64,000 bases of DNA, from contig CANTUR010000002.1 in NCBI GenBank assembly GCA_947683625.1, positions 4,992,501 through 5,056,500 of the forward strand, read 5' to 3'. Positions 25,080 through 37,604 of this stretch are shown one piece after another. A program made the position numbers and the translations under genes. Source of the DNA: Mallotus nudiflorus. Taxonomy: Eukaryota > Streptophyta > Magnoliopsida > Malpighiales > Euphorbiaceae. Position 1 is the stretch's first letter, and each line of letters begins with the position of its first letter. The notes below the pieces were generated by a model. It saw nothing but the letters and a program-made list of their open reading frames with translations. It did no database searches and was not told the DNA's origin.

Positions 25080-28000
25080 AACCCAAAAGGGCTATTCTTA
25101 AAAAGCCTTCCCTAGAGATAACCAAACATATAAAACCTCAGTACATTAAGGCTTACCTAAATAGTAAGCCTTTTCTAGGATACTTATGGATAATAGTTGG
25201 CCATAAATGTTATTCCACTTAAGCTTTTGAGTTCTTTTGGTAAAAGTGAAAAAGATTTAATTTCTATTGATATCACTATTTTAGCTTTTACAAGGGAAAT
25301 CACTGAAGTTATAGGGGTTTTACCAGTTGAAATTACTATTGGAAGTAAACAATCATTCACTGCATTTTTTATGGTGGAATCAAGTGCCAGCTATAATGCA
25401 CTGCTAGGGAGAGATTGGATTTATGCTAATTAGTATGTGCCATCTTCTCTTCACCAATTTTTGCTATTCTGGAAAGACAATGATGTTGAAGTGTTTTGGT
25501 TGATAAAAAGCCATTTAGCACCTGCTCAAACAATCTAGAGGCCAGGTTCTATGATAACAACTTAGGGCCTCTTAGATTCACTAGCAATAAAAGGAATATT
25601 GACCCAAGAAATACTTATCTTTTTAAAGAGGAAATAAAGGAAAGGGTCCAAGAATAATCATAATTGATCTACAATAAAACAACCATCATGTCTTACACCT
25701 ACTAGTAAATGGAAAAGCTGATTATTGAAGAAATTGTTGATTAAACACACAGAGGAGGAGTTAGCAATAACTGCAACTACTATAAAGAAGTGTCTAATGA
25801 AACAAACTATAGAAAACATTATTAAAGAGGAAATAAAAGTAAATGGAATAAAAATTATAGGTGAAAAGGGGTTTGAAAAAGACATTGATGAATTGTAAAT
25901 GGATGATTTAAAAGAGGCACCATAATGCCTTCAAGATAATCAACATGAGGTACAAGACCTTTTGGAGGAAATTAATCTTGGTATAGAAAAAGAACTAAGA
26001 ATCACCTATATTAGTTCTTTGTTAAAGGAAGAAATAAAAAATGAGTTAATTATACTATCGAAGAAATTTAAAGATCATTTTGCATAGGACTACACAAAGA
26101 TGTCTGAATTGGATAGAGAGGTAATTGAGCACCACCTCCCTATAAAGCCTGAATTTCATCATTTCTAATAACCTCCTAGGAGAATGTCACAGGAGGTAAA
26201 GCTAAAAGTCAAGGATGAAATCGAAAAATTGCTCAAAGATGGCTTCATATAGCCAACCAAGTATGTTGAGTGGCTTCTAATATAGTCCTTGTAATGAAAA
26301 AGAATGGTAAACTTAGAGTCTGTATAGATTTTAGAGATTTAAATTTAGCCAATCTAAAAGATGTTTATGTGATGTCTGTAGCTGACATGTTAATTAATGT
26401 TGCCTTTAGGAATGATCTCTTATCATTCATGGATCACTTTTCATATTACAATCAAATTTTCATTGTAAAGGAAGATGTGTCCAAGACTACATTCAGATGT
26501 CCAGGAGCAATAAGGACTTTTGAATTGCTAGTTATGCCCTTTGGTTTAGAAAATGCCAGAGCTATATACAAAAGAGATATAAATGTTATTTTCCATGACA
26601 TGATTGGCCATTGTATGGAGGTTTACATTGATGATATAGTGGTAAAATCTAAAAAAGCCTCTGATCATATTTCTCATTTGAGAAAAAGCTTTGAAAGAAT
26701 GAGAATTTATTATTTAAAACTTAATCCTCTCAAATGTGCTTTTGGTGTACAGGCTAGAAATTTTTTAGGATTTCTTGTGCATCAGAGAGGAGTGAATATT
26801 GACAAGAATAATGCAAAGGCAGTGCTTGAAGCTAAGCTGCCTCAGACTAAAAAAGAATTATAGAGATTCTTGGGGTAAGTCAATTATTTGAGGTGGTTTA
26901 TTTCTGACCTTGCTAGAAAAACTAAAGAATTTTCTGACTTGTTAAAATTGAAATAGGATGCTGAATTTAAATGGGAAGAAAAACATCAAATTACTTTTGA
27001 TAAAATTAAGAAATACTTGTTTAAACCACATGTTTTAGTTTTCCCAAGAGAAGGAATGTCGTTAAGGTTGTATATATCAGCCACACATGAGTTTATTGGA
27101 TGTCTTTTAGCTCAGAATAACATAATGGGGCATAAGCAAGCTTTATACTATATGAGTAGGATATTAACTCCTACTGAAATAAAATACACTTTTATTGAAA
27201 AATTTTATCTTGCATTATGCTTTGCTAAATTAAAACATTAACTATTGAAGCATAGAGCATATGTAATTTCATAAACTAATATAATGAAATATACGTTGAG
27301 CAAACTTGTGTTATCAGGAAAAATTGGAAAATGGTTGTTGAGCTTAATTGATTTTTCACTAGTCTATCACTATCAAAAGTCAATGAAAGGACAATCACTA
27401 GCTGACTTTATAGCTAATCATCCCACCTAGAGAACCATGAAGGAAGAGGACCTCCCAGTATATGGAATTGGTGTTCAACCACAGGTACTAAAATTTAATG
27501 GATCATCTATGAACATATTAATTGGAACTAGTGTGGTAATCATATAAAAATAGCTCCGAGCTTTACTTTGGATTTTGAATGCACCAATAACTAAGCTGAG
27601 TATGGGGCTTTAATCATAGGCCTTGAAATCCTCCAACACCTTAGAGCCAAAGAGGTATTAGTAATAAGAGATTCTTAGTTTGTAATTAAACAATTGACAT
27701 GGGAATATAAAAGCACAAGCATGTCTCTATCACTTTAGTTCACTACTACTATTCAACTTAATAATTCTTTTGAAAATGTGTCTTTTATACATGTACCTAA
27801 AGAATCTAATTGAGAAGTTGATGAATTGTCTCAGGTAGCATCTGGATTAAGAATGTTAGAAGAATTAACTCACAAGTTAATTTTTGTGCAAAAGAAAGCT
27901 CATCCATCCATCCATGAGAGAGGCTTGCAATTTGAGTTATGCAACAATGACTTAAATATAGTAGGGGATTGGTGCACTGAAATTAAAGGCTATTTAGAAA

Positions 28001-29215
28001 ATCCCACCAAAAGGGTTCTATTTAAAGTTAAAGCTCAGGCCTTGAATTATGTCTTAGTTGAAAATAAGCTTTTCAGAAAAACTCTTAATGGACTACTCCT
28101 AAGGTGCCCTTTGTTTCCCCAAACCATAGAAATCCTAAAGCAGGTGCATGAAGGTGTTTATGGTGCTCACCAAGCTAAGAGAAAGATGAGATGGTTGATT
28201 AGGAGACATGACTATTTTTGGTCGTCTATCTTGAAATATTGCATCATGTATGCTAAAGGGTGTTAATAGTGCTAAAAGCATGGAAGCATACAAAAAGTAC
28301 CCTCTTCTGATCTGTACTCTATGGTGAAACTATAGCCATTTTGAGGTTGGGCTATAGACCTCATTGGAAAAATTTATCCAACTTCTTTTAAAGGTTATAA
28401 TTTATCATTATAGCCACTAACTATTTCATAAAGTGGGTGGAAGCAATTCCCATTAAGAAAGTTAAGCAAAAAGACATCATTTCATTCATCAAAGAACATA
28501 TCATCCATAGGTTTGGTATTTCCTAAAAGATTACAACAGGCCAAGGAATAATGTTCACTGGTGAAGAATGAAAGAGTTCATGAAGGATTATGGCATTAAA
28601 CATTTAACTTTAACCACACACTATGCTCAAGCTAATAGTCAAGCTAAAGCCTTCAATAAAATTATCATTGGCATACTAGAAAAAATGTTAGAAGACAACC
28701 TAAGGGGTAGGCCAAGAATCCTGTCTGAAACTCTCTAGGCATATAGAATCTTAAAAAGGGAAGCCACAAGTACTAATCCTTTTGCCCTTACCTTTGGGCA
28801 TGATATTACCCTTAGAGGTATGTGTCCTTTTTTTGAGGGTAGCAAAATAGAATGACCTAAAACCTGATGAGTTTTCTAAAACAAATTGATGGAATTGGAA
28901 AATATGAATAAAGAGAGGTTAAAAGCTTTTACTAGTATGGTAGCTAAAAAAACAAGGTTTCCAGACTCTATAATAAAAGAATTAAAAAGAAAAAGTTTGA
29001 AGAAGGTGACCTAGTCTGCAAAGTTATTTTGCCACCTAGAACCAAAGATAAGGAACTGGGGAAATAGTCTCCCAATTGGGAAGGTCCATGTAGAATTCAT
29101 TAGGTCTTAAATGGCAATGCCTACTAGTTAGAATGCTTAGAAGGAATCTTACATAAAAGGTTCATCAATCACAAATATTTGAAAAAGTATTTTCCCATTA
29201 TATAGGAGATAAAAG
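25080..29215 (+). pseudogene. Tat pol pseudogene: protease, RT, RNase H, second RNase H, integrase
   Basis: Order seen: protease region 25140-25435 ending in LLGRDWIYAN, a usual Tat protease tail. RT about 26100-26865 with KKNGKLRVCIDFRDLN, LVMPFGLENA and the catalytic YIDDIVVKS (26622-26650). RNase H about 26870-27440 with LRLYISATHEFIGCLLAQ and a following ALYYMSR. A second RNase H-like domain about 27480-27880 (VLKFNGSS ... SFIHVPKES). Integrase 28060-29200 with a degenerate zinc finger (GVYGAHQAKRKMRW, YCIMYAKGC) and core pieces KWVEAIPIKK and ITTGQGIMFTGEE. At the second catalytic position of the core GGC (Gly) stands where GAC (Asp) is expected. In-frame stops break every domain. Polyprotein not functional. 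Confidence 0.85.
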
Positions 29216-30544
29216 GGAAAGAATGAAATTTTGTACCTGGCATTTGGCCAGAATTTATCACAAATTATATTGGTGGTACTTTATTTTATTTTATTTTTGT
29301 TTGAATGTAAGATGGTGTATATAACTATCTTTTTTAATAAATAAAAATAAAGTTTGTTCATTTTTGCTTTAATTAAGTAGTAATGTTTGTTGAAGACAGT
29401 GTTGTAAATAGTTAATTGATAAATTTTTGGCAGTATTTCTACGGAAAATTAAGCCTTTGATATGCAAGGCATGGTTATGGTACTAAGTGTGTGAATTATT
29501 TTATGAAAATACATAAATTTAGCAAAAAAAAAATTCCAGAATAATCCATCTATATAAAATAGCTAATCATCTCGAAAGAATTCAGTCATAGGCTATAAAG
29601 GCATGAGAAATCACTAAAGGCACAAATGTCATAAAATATCCATGGCCTATCTTAAGGCTATTATCAACATATATAACTCATATAATAAAAGTCAAGTTCA
29701 AGTTATGAAATCAAAGGGAGTCAAAGTCAAATCCCCTGAAAGTGTCCAAAATCTTAAAACATCTCTTTCTAGTAATGAGGGCCTCTTGCTCTTGTTTTTC
29801 CATTCAAGTACAGCCTCCTTTTGGTTAGCTAATGACTTCCTTACTTCTTTGGCTTTAGAGAGAGCCTAATGGAATTCTGTAGCCATGGTCTTGTTCTTCT
29901 TGAGCATTTACACATTCTCATCCTTAAGGGCAAGTAATTTGGCCTCTAAATCATTTATCTTTGTAACTAATATATTAAAGGAGGCTTTTGCTTAAGCTCT
30001 CTGGTCTTCATCTCCTTTATGCTCTATTGATGGGCCAAAAATTCCATCTTTTGTTAGTGGAAGGAGCTCAAATGTTTAGAGGCATTTAATTGGCTAGCAC
30101 TAGCTTTATCTAAGTGGGAAAAGCTCCAAACAAACTGCTCTTTGAGATAAGAAATGGATGTAGACTTGGTGCTCTGCTCCAAAATGCCAAAGTCCACTAG
30201 TAAGTCAAACTTCTATGTCTCCCTTAAAGATCTAATATCTAAGTTGGCAATTTTGACTTTAATGATTCTTTGGCTTTGGTGATCTATTCTTTAGTTGGAG
30301 TATAATCAAAGTCATTGCCATGCTTAATAAAGGAAGTTTCTAAAAAATTTAAATCCAAGGAAATGTCTTTATTAAGTATAGAGCACTAAGTTTCAAGGTC
30401 TTGCATAAATTAATTAAATTAATTAGCAGAAATAGTTTGAATATTTAAAAGAAATTAAAAGGAGAAGCAAGTTCAAACTTGAGCAGTAAGAGAAGTAACT
30501 TGAGTAGAGACTGATAAAGGGGAAGGAGACTTGGCTTTCTTTTT

Positions 30545-32866
30545 TATAGGAGTGGTTTGCTGCATATGGAAGGAGGCACTTGGCTTTCAATAAAAGAAGA
30601 AGACCCTATGGGAGAAAGTGGATCTCGAGGTAGAGTAAGAACCCTATCCCCGCTTGTGTTAGTTATTTTCCTAAGAAAAACAAGGGTTAAAAGATGACAA
30701 TAATATGTATATAAATAAAAAAAAAGAGAAATTACTAGAGCCAAGAGGTGGATCATCACTATCTTCATCATCATTTATTATCTTTTTAATTTCAATGCTT
30801 TCTTTATTCTTTCCCATGGAAGAGGAAGAGCTTTGTAAGGTACTAAGCCTTGAGGGCTTACGGCTTGGAGAGGGAGGTGGAATAACCACTTTTCTTTTCT
30901 TTGAGCTCTCCAAGACTTGTTTGCCTTTGTCTTTAAAAGATACCTCAACTTTGCCTTTTTTGGAATAATAGCAACTGTAAAGAAAGGAAAAAAGGTAGCA
31001 TGATAATAAAAATAAGAATAAAATAGAGATAAATGTGAAGATCATTACCTTTATCTTCATCAGAAGTGGATAAAATCAACTCCTTGTACCTATTATGCCA
31101 CCACTGCTCATAATTTACATAGTCATTAAGGTTTATGGTAGCAATATAATAATGCAGGTGCCTCAAGGATTCTTAGATTCCTAAAATGATTTCTTTGGTG
31201 TAAGAAAGTGGGTTGATATTATAAAGAGGAATAACATCAGTGCTCAAGGAAGAAGGAGGAATACAAGGCTCAAAACCAAACTAGTAGCTGCACAAGAATG
31301 AAAAGTATAACTTAAAAGAGAGTGCAGTGTAGGGAAGGCCACTGTCCCATTTGAAAGCATACTTGCCACTTAAAATAAAGGGTTTAGAAGAGGTGGCTCT
31401 ATAGAAAATCTACTAGTGGACTAAGTCAGAGAAGTGAATGAAATGATGAAGCCACCTAGGCTTAACAATAAGTCTCTCAAATATGGATAGTTGAATCTTA
31501 TTCTTTTTAATTGTGGTAAAAAAGGAATAAAGTTGTTCATGAGTCCATGAGCATTCAGTAGAGATTAAATAGCCATTAATATCAATAAGAGTAGAGACAG
31601 TGGGAGGAGATGGATCATTATTTAGATTAAGAAAATAGGTTAAAAGCTAAGACTGTAAAAACCAAGTTCCTCTACCCAAATAATGAAAAGGCTCCCTAGT
31701 AACACTTTTTCTAATGTTAGAATATAGACTACCCAGGAAGAGACACCCCAAAGTTAAGTGTTCCCCATGTGCTAAAGTCTTGGCTAATAGAATGTACTCA
31801 ACACTGTGTCTAGCTGATGTAGGATAAAAATATATTTGCAAATTAAGACCCAGAGGAAAGCTATATACTCCTCATCATATAAAGAACCAGATAAAGGCAA
31901 ATAATGAGAAATTACTTTAGGTAAGAATCAAATGTCCCAAAGGAGATGTCTTTCTCTATATATTTTGACTCATCAATCAAGCAAACAAAGTCATCTCCTA
32001 GGATAGGTAGTCCAGTCATCACAAAAATGTTTAATAAAGTGATGGTGATATGACCAAAGGGGAAAACAATGCAATTGAAGGTTGGAGACTAGAACCTAAG
32101 TGCAGCTAAAAGAAGAGAGGACTAATAAGTGATGGGCTTCCGAGTCATCTGAATAAACTAAGAAATACGAAGCTGATCCCATAAGACATGACATTTGGGT
32201 CTAAGCTTTTTTACCCATTTATTCCAATCCTTAGAAGACCTCACCCAAGATTTAAGATGGGTTGAAGCAGCTGTACAATTTCTTAGGAAGATGAGATCTT
32301 TTATTGAAGAACCTAGGTAAGGGAGCACATGACGTTCCTCAAGGGTAAAGCAAGAAGGATGAGGTAATAAAGTGAGTATGGTACTATTCTTGCCCTTGTA
32401 CGAAAGATACTTAAAATTTATAAAGTAGGTCAGAAATGAAAATGATAGAAAAATAATATGTTTAAGAAGGGTGAGGAATAGTTACCTAATGTGTTTCAAG
32501 ACAAAGACCTACTTCTATACCCTTGACGGTTTTAAGCTTCATTTCCTGTAAATTTTTTATGTGAGTGAATAGATGAAAAATATTATTGGTAAATGGAATT
32601 TGAAATGATCAAATAAAATAAATGTATCTTAATTTCATCCCAGTCATCACTAGAAAGGATAGGAGTCATAAAGGCAGGGGCAGAGCATAAAGCCATTAAC
32701 TAGTCATGGCAAACATTTTTACAAAGGTAAGCAAAAGATTGACTAGAAAATCTTAACAACAAAAGGGTACAGATGGTACATGTTCTACCGTATAGTCCAT
32801 GATACTATAGTTTAAAGCCAACAGATTTTGAGAATGGCTTGGAGCAACTGAAGATTGTGGTTTCAT
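30545..32866 (-). pseudogene. Antisense plant mobile domain (PMD)-like gene within the Tat element, intron-containing, broken
   Basis: Read on the minus strand, this region encodes a protein unrelated to gag-pol. An ATG at 32866 opens MKPQSSVAPSHSQ. After it come THLKSWVRSSKDWNKWV (about 32270-32220), LRFWSPTFNCIVFPFG (about 32100-32050) and ITLLNIFVMTGLPILGDD (to about 31995). The last two resemble the conserved block of plant mobile domain (aminotransferase-like) proteins. Downstream is a Ser/Lys-rich basic tail (SFKDKGKQVLESSKKRK at about 30930, DDEDSDDPPLGSS at about 30740). Plant-sized GT-AG introns fit at 32410-32485, 30975-31048 and 30671-30735, all spliceable only in the antisense direction. 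Several stops (TAG, TAA) interrupt the domain. Coding-like text may continue down to about 29640 as a coiled-coil-like tail. The PMD assignment is from remembered motif pattern; a profile search was not possible. Confidence 0.6.
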
Positions 32867-35800
32867 TTTCACTAAAAATATACAAATAGGTAATAAAAAG
32901 GATGTAGAAAGTTAAATTAAAGGTGAAATTAAGAATCCCCAAGGTGCATAGTAAAATAAGAGCAAATTAACATTTGCATGATTTTCAAGCAAATAAATCA
33001 CAAAATAGAGGGTTAAATATATAAGTAATTTGGCCTTAAAATAATGAATGTCTGAGATGTAATGAAATATGCAAGTAGACATTATTTTGGCTATTTCTTG
33101 CTAAAATAAATAAATTTGCTTTGTATAATAAGTAGAGATGATTGTGGTTTTTTAAACCACATGCTAGTTTGCAATGATGTATTAATATCTTGTTAGCTAT
33201 TACTGGTTAACATGTAGCATTTATAGTAGAAAGAAGGTAAAATGCCTTTTCCCCAAGAGCCTTGGCATGCAAAGAGAAAGAATATGACTGACTAAAGGTT
33301 TACTGTATGTAAATGGGTAGATCCTAAAGAATTAAAATTTTGGCAAGGTCTTGCTAAAATAAATTTTGGAAAAGAGTCCTAAAAGAGAGGAATAGTGCTT
33401 TTTGATGTTTTGCCCAAAGCAAAAAGCTAAATTCCTAGAAAAAACAAGATAAAAATCCCAGTAAATTTATTTTGGCCTAAAAAAAGCTAAATTCCTAGAA
33501 AATACAAGATAAAAATCCTAGTAAATTTATTTTGGCCTAAAAGGCTAAAATAATTCTAGCCCGATAATCAAATTGCAAAGAAATTTTTCCTAAGAGTGTT
33601 AAATATCTTAGCCAAAAAGAGGTTCTTCATGTTAGCAAAAATTCAACAAGAATATAAAAGTTTCACCAAGATTTTTGTCCTGATAAATTCATTTTTTGAG
33701 TCCCTAAGACCTTAAGGAAGTGAGGTGTAGTACAATAACATTACATCAAAGATTAAAGGAAATTAATTTTAGCTATAATTGCCAAAATAGGATAAGCATT
33801 AATTAAAGCATTTTATCTTGGCTAAAGAAGAGAGCCAAAGTATAAGCTTCAATTTACATGGCAAACTAACCTGAAAGTAAAATGGTTAAAGTTATTTTTG
33901 GCTTAGGAGGTTAGTACTAATGGTGTGACATTTGAAAGCTAACATACATATGGCCATGATAAGAACATATATTTTGGCCATAATGAGGGTGAAAGCCAAA
34001 ATTTTAATGCACAAAATTTAACCAAAAGGATGTAATATTTTTAAAAGCCAAATTTTAAGTTTTCTTGGACACACCAAAATTTTAGCATTATGGATTAAAA
34101 TAATTTGGCTAATTGGCATTGATTCTAAGCATAAGATACATGATAATTGGCCAAAAAGTGAATCGTAAAAGTCAAAGAGGCTAAGACATGTATTAATTTT
34201 ATGGTTAAATAGCACTTGCAATTTTGGAATGATAAATTATTTTGGCATAAATTGTTAAAATACAATCAAAGAGCCAAAATCTAAATTTTCTTGGAAAGAA
34301 GCTAGACATCAACCAAAATTGTTATTCTTGGTTAAAACAAACCAAACAAGCAAATCATTGTTCTTCAAGATAAAATCATATTTGAGCACCAAAAATATCC
34401 AAATATAAGTGAAAACTTGGAATATAGCCAAATTCATTAAATTAACAAACAGTTGGCTAGAAAAATGATCAAAGTTTACCCTTAAAGTTCATTAAGTGTT
34501 AAGATTTTGAGAAAAATTATTATTTTGTATAGCTCCAATGTGGTAGTAAGTGGACAGATGCTAGAGCACAGTGGAGCGGAGTAAAGTGACAACATTTGTC
34601 TTTTAAGAGATTTCTTAATTTAATTAAGGGTATATGATTAAGAGGGTTAAGGGTGCAGGGGCATGGTACATGTGTTTTTTTTCTCCTTATTCTTGTCTGT
34701 TTACTATAATAATCGAGCTATAACACGTAAATTATTCGATTAAAGCTAATATAGTAAATACTGAAATCAAAGATTATTTTCAACTAAATTGATGAATTTC
34801 AAAGGGAAGCTAAAATATATAGGATTTATTTTTAGCTAGAATCACAAGAATGCAATTTTTTAGCAATGCTAAAAATAAATTTACTTTTTGGCTAAATATT
34901 CTTTAAGGGAAAAAATATATTACAAGCACCAAACCACAAACCATCACAAGTGATCAATTAATCTTAGAATTAAAATAACACAAAATTTGCAATAGTCATT
35001 AGAAAATAAAAATACCTTTTTTATTTTTCTGGAAATAGACTTTTGAGAAGAAATTGTCTTAGGAAATTGATCTAAACTTGCTTGAATGATTTGTAAAATT
35101 TGCAAAACTAAGCAATGAAGAAGAAGTTGCTAAATTAGGGTTGAAATTTAGCTTGGGACAACAACTCCCTTGCTTTTATTTGCTCTTTTTGAAGGTGACA
35201 ATAGTGCTAAATGGTGGTCTAATGACAGGAGCCTAGGTGGAGAGCAATGAGGTGTCGAGGGCGCGAAGTGTAGGAGTCACGACACCTTGGTGCACAACAA
35301 TAGCATCAGGGTACTCACTGGTGGTGTATGGAGCGCAAGCAGCATGTTGTTGCTCATCGCACAATACTGGTAGAGCAACCATAGTTGTTGTTCGATGACG
35401 ATGGAGGCTACCAGTTTGGCGGGGAGCTGATGTTCGAGCGAAGTGGTAGTGGCAGCTTACTATCCAGCTAAGGAAGGGCTGCTAAAACCTTCCGGTGGAG
35501 GAGAAAAAGAAAATAAAGGAAAAAAAAGGAGAATGGAAAAAAAGGAAAGAAGGAAGAGGAAATTAGGAATTTTTTTAGGGATTGCTCTTGCTCAAATTAG
35601 GAGTTTTTATATTTTAAGGATTTGAATTTTTGATTAAAAGAAATCAATGGAGAAGAGGTTGAAATTGAAGGTTTTAGGGTTATGGCTTTTTGGGTAATTG
35701 AATTTTAAAGAGATTTTTCTTGGGAATTTAATTCTTTTGAATTTAATTCTTGAGGAAATTTTGGGGAAATTAAAGGATAATGGTTGTTAAATGAAGGTAG

Positions 35801-36215
35801 AAGCTCATTAATTGAAAAAATTAAATTTTGATTTTGGGGATTTGAATTTTAATTTGGAGGCTTGAGGGAGAGTTCTTGTGGAAAGGATGAGTGAGTCTTA
35901 GGACCATAATATTTTTTAACCCATCTACATCTTTCCTATAGACTATCTAGTTTATCTCAACAGGTAGTTTCATGCTCCCTCTCTTCTCGGTCTCGTTGGG
36001 TGTCATGTGGGACAATTACTCTTTAATAATATTCATCTAATTCACTAAATTTTACCTTAGATCTAGGCATGAGAGTAAAGAAAATTGGATGAAGAAGGTG
36101 AAAATTTAGTTGCAAAATTCATATTTTGTGCTTATATATATATGGTGATGGACCTTGTAATGGCTTTGCCTACATGTTAGTTAGCATTGGGCTTGACCCA
36201 AGCTAATAACATATA
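32867..36215. other. 3' non-coding part of the Tat element
   Basis: AT-rich sequence between the antisense gene and the polypurine tract. It repeatedly uses words such as TTTGGC, GCCAAAAT and AGCCAAA in both orientations, and includes the 60-bp tandem duplication listed separately. A GC-richer patch at 35200-35460 gives no convincing protein. Around 35930-36060 minus-strand text shows short coding-like stretches that I could not assign. Confidence 0.5.
33421..33540. repeat. 60-bp direct tandem duplication
   Basis: Lines 33421-33480 and 33481-33540 are the same 60 bases with two differences (AAAACAAGAT against AATACAAGAT, and CCCAG against CCTAG). A recent local duplication inside the 3' region of the Tat element. 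Confidence 0.95.
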
Positions 36216-36225
36216 GGGGGGGGGG
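36216..36225 (+). promoter_or_regulatory. Polypurine tract of the Tat element
   Basis: Ten consecutive G directly before the 3' LTR, preceded by ATATA. In Ty3/gypsy elements a purine run at this exact place primes plus-strand DNA synthesis. Confidence 0.8.
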
Positions 36226-36844
36226 CATTTGTACCCAAATTGAATTCTAGGCTAAACTTATAAGCCCATTATTTTTTAATATGATTAAAATTTAAAAAAA
36301 ACCTGTTGAATAATTAAAGCCCAAATTTATACACTTGGTGAGAAAAGAAGATAGAATAAAATTCTAAAGAAATGACCGTTCAAAGGAAGCTTAGGGATAA
36401 AGAGCATTTGGAGTTATGAAGAATTTATTATGTGAATTTAATCTCAAAAATGGAAGGCTTTTGAGTTGTAACATTTACTTGGAGAAATAAATTTTATCAA
36501 TATAAAAGAGACATGAAATTATTAGCAGGACATCTTCAATCATCAACAATTAACCAACAAATCATTTTCATTAACAACTATTGTCATTTTCTTTTCATTA
36601 GATTGTCAATTGCTCTATTCTTTTATTGTCTTTTACTCTGTATCAAGCTTCTAAAAAATTAATACAATTTCCATTTCAGTTATTCAATAGTTTTTTTTTA
36701 TTACTTTATCATTTGCTTGAAATCCAAATGAATTGTGGTATAGAATTTTGGTGACTTACAATCAGTTTGAACAAGTCAATATATTTTGAGGATTAAATTC
36801 CTTTGGCATGCTCGCAATCACCTAAAAATAAAAATAGACCAACA
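36226..36844 (+). repeat. 3' LTR of the Tat element
   Basis: 619 bp, collinear with 18256-18879. The first two bases are CA instead of TG; the end ACCAACA is shared. Shared blocks include TTGTACCCAAATTG, GAAGAATTTATTATGTGAAT and CCTTTGGCATGCTC. It is followed by AATGT (target duplication) and then copia RT sequence. Confidence 0.9.
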
Positions 36845-36849
36845 AATGT

Positions 36850-37236
36850 CATCCATATAAGTTAGAAGAGCAGCCACCCTATCTGTAATCAATTGCTTAA
36901 TAAACAAAGTGTGATCACATTAGCTTTGTTTGTACCCAGAATCCTTTATAACTTTTTCCAAATCTCCTAAACCATGCTCTAGGGGATTACTTTATCCCAT
37001 AAAGAGCTTTCTTTAGCTTGCACACTTCATTACTTATGTCACTTGTAAATTCTGGTGGTATATTAATATAAATTTCTTCATCTAAGTCATTATAGAGAAA
37101 TGCATTCCTAACATCATATTGTAGGAGCTACCAATCAAAGTGGGCTGCCAATGATAATAGGACTCTTACAGTGTTCATTTTTGCAACTAGAGCAAAAGTC
37201 TCATTATGTGTAACCACAATGAAATGCTATAATGGC
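36850..37236 (-). pseudogene. Ty1/copia pol remnant: N-terminal part of reverse transcriptase
   Basis: On the minus strand this segment reads VAKMNTVRVLLSLAAHFDW, YDVRNAFLYNDLDEEIYINI, EVCKLKKALYGIK and SPRAWFRRFGK, and ends LTYMDD immediately before the Tat target duplication. These are the standard copia RT blocks in order. At least two Gln codons have become stops (TAG at about 37131, TAA at about 37003) and there are frameshifts. It continues into 18255-17398 on the far side of the Tat insertion. Upstream (above 37236) the similarity fades. Confidence 0.85.
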
Positions 37237-37604
37237 TATTTTCTATGTATGCATGATGTATGTTTGTTTGGTGATGGTCATGATTTTGTGGTAAAATAGG
37301 CAACTAAAATAATAAATGTACAAAATAAATTAGAATGTTGAAAAAATTGGCAAGTTGTTACTGCTGCATAATAATGGGTAACAATAATAGTTATAATAAA
37401 CAGAAAAATAACTTGTAAGAGTTCGTCATAAACATCTCATGTTTGAAATAAAAACACCAATTCCTTTAATTAGAGAAAACTAAACAATTGTCTTAAAATA
37501 CATATATAAAACCTAAAAAATTAGCAAGTTGCTGCTGCAATAATAGCAAAATGCTATTTTCAATGGATGAAACTAAGGCTCCATTTGTTTGTAAAAAAAA
37601 TTTT

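Larger units (their letters stand above)
18256..36844 (+). mobile_element. Tat-lineage Ty3/gypsy LTR retrotransposon, degenerate, 18.6 kb including a nested solo LTR
   Basis: Two LTRs (18256-18879 and 36226-36844) flank gag, protease, RT, RNase H, a second (archaeal-type) RNase H and integrase remains in the + direction, followed by about 7 kb of 3' sequence carrying an antisense gene. A second RNase H between the first and integrase is diagnostic of the Tat lineage. The target duplication is GATGT (18251-18255) against AATGT (36845-36849), one mismatch. The 5' LTR has TG...CA ends; the 3' LTR begins CA, probably mutated. Without the Tekay solo LTR the element is about 15.1 kb. By eye the LTRs are roughly nine-tenths identical, so the insertion is old. 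Numerous stops show it is dead. Confidence 0.9.

Noticed and set aside
30705..30968. 87-codon + strand frame in the Tat 3' region
   Set aside because: Opposite-strand shadow of the Ser/Lys-rich part of the antisense PMD-like gene; composition (runs of Leu, Ser, Phe) is that of a complement frame.
35443..35625. 60-codon Lys-rich + strand frame in the Tat 3' region
   Set aside because: Low-complexity GAAAAAGGAAAG purine stretch; no similarity to any recognisable domain.
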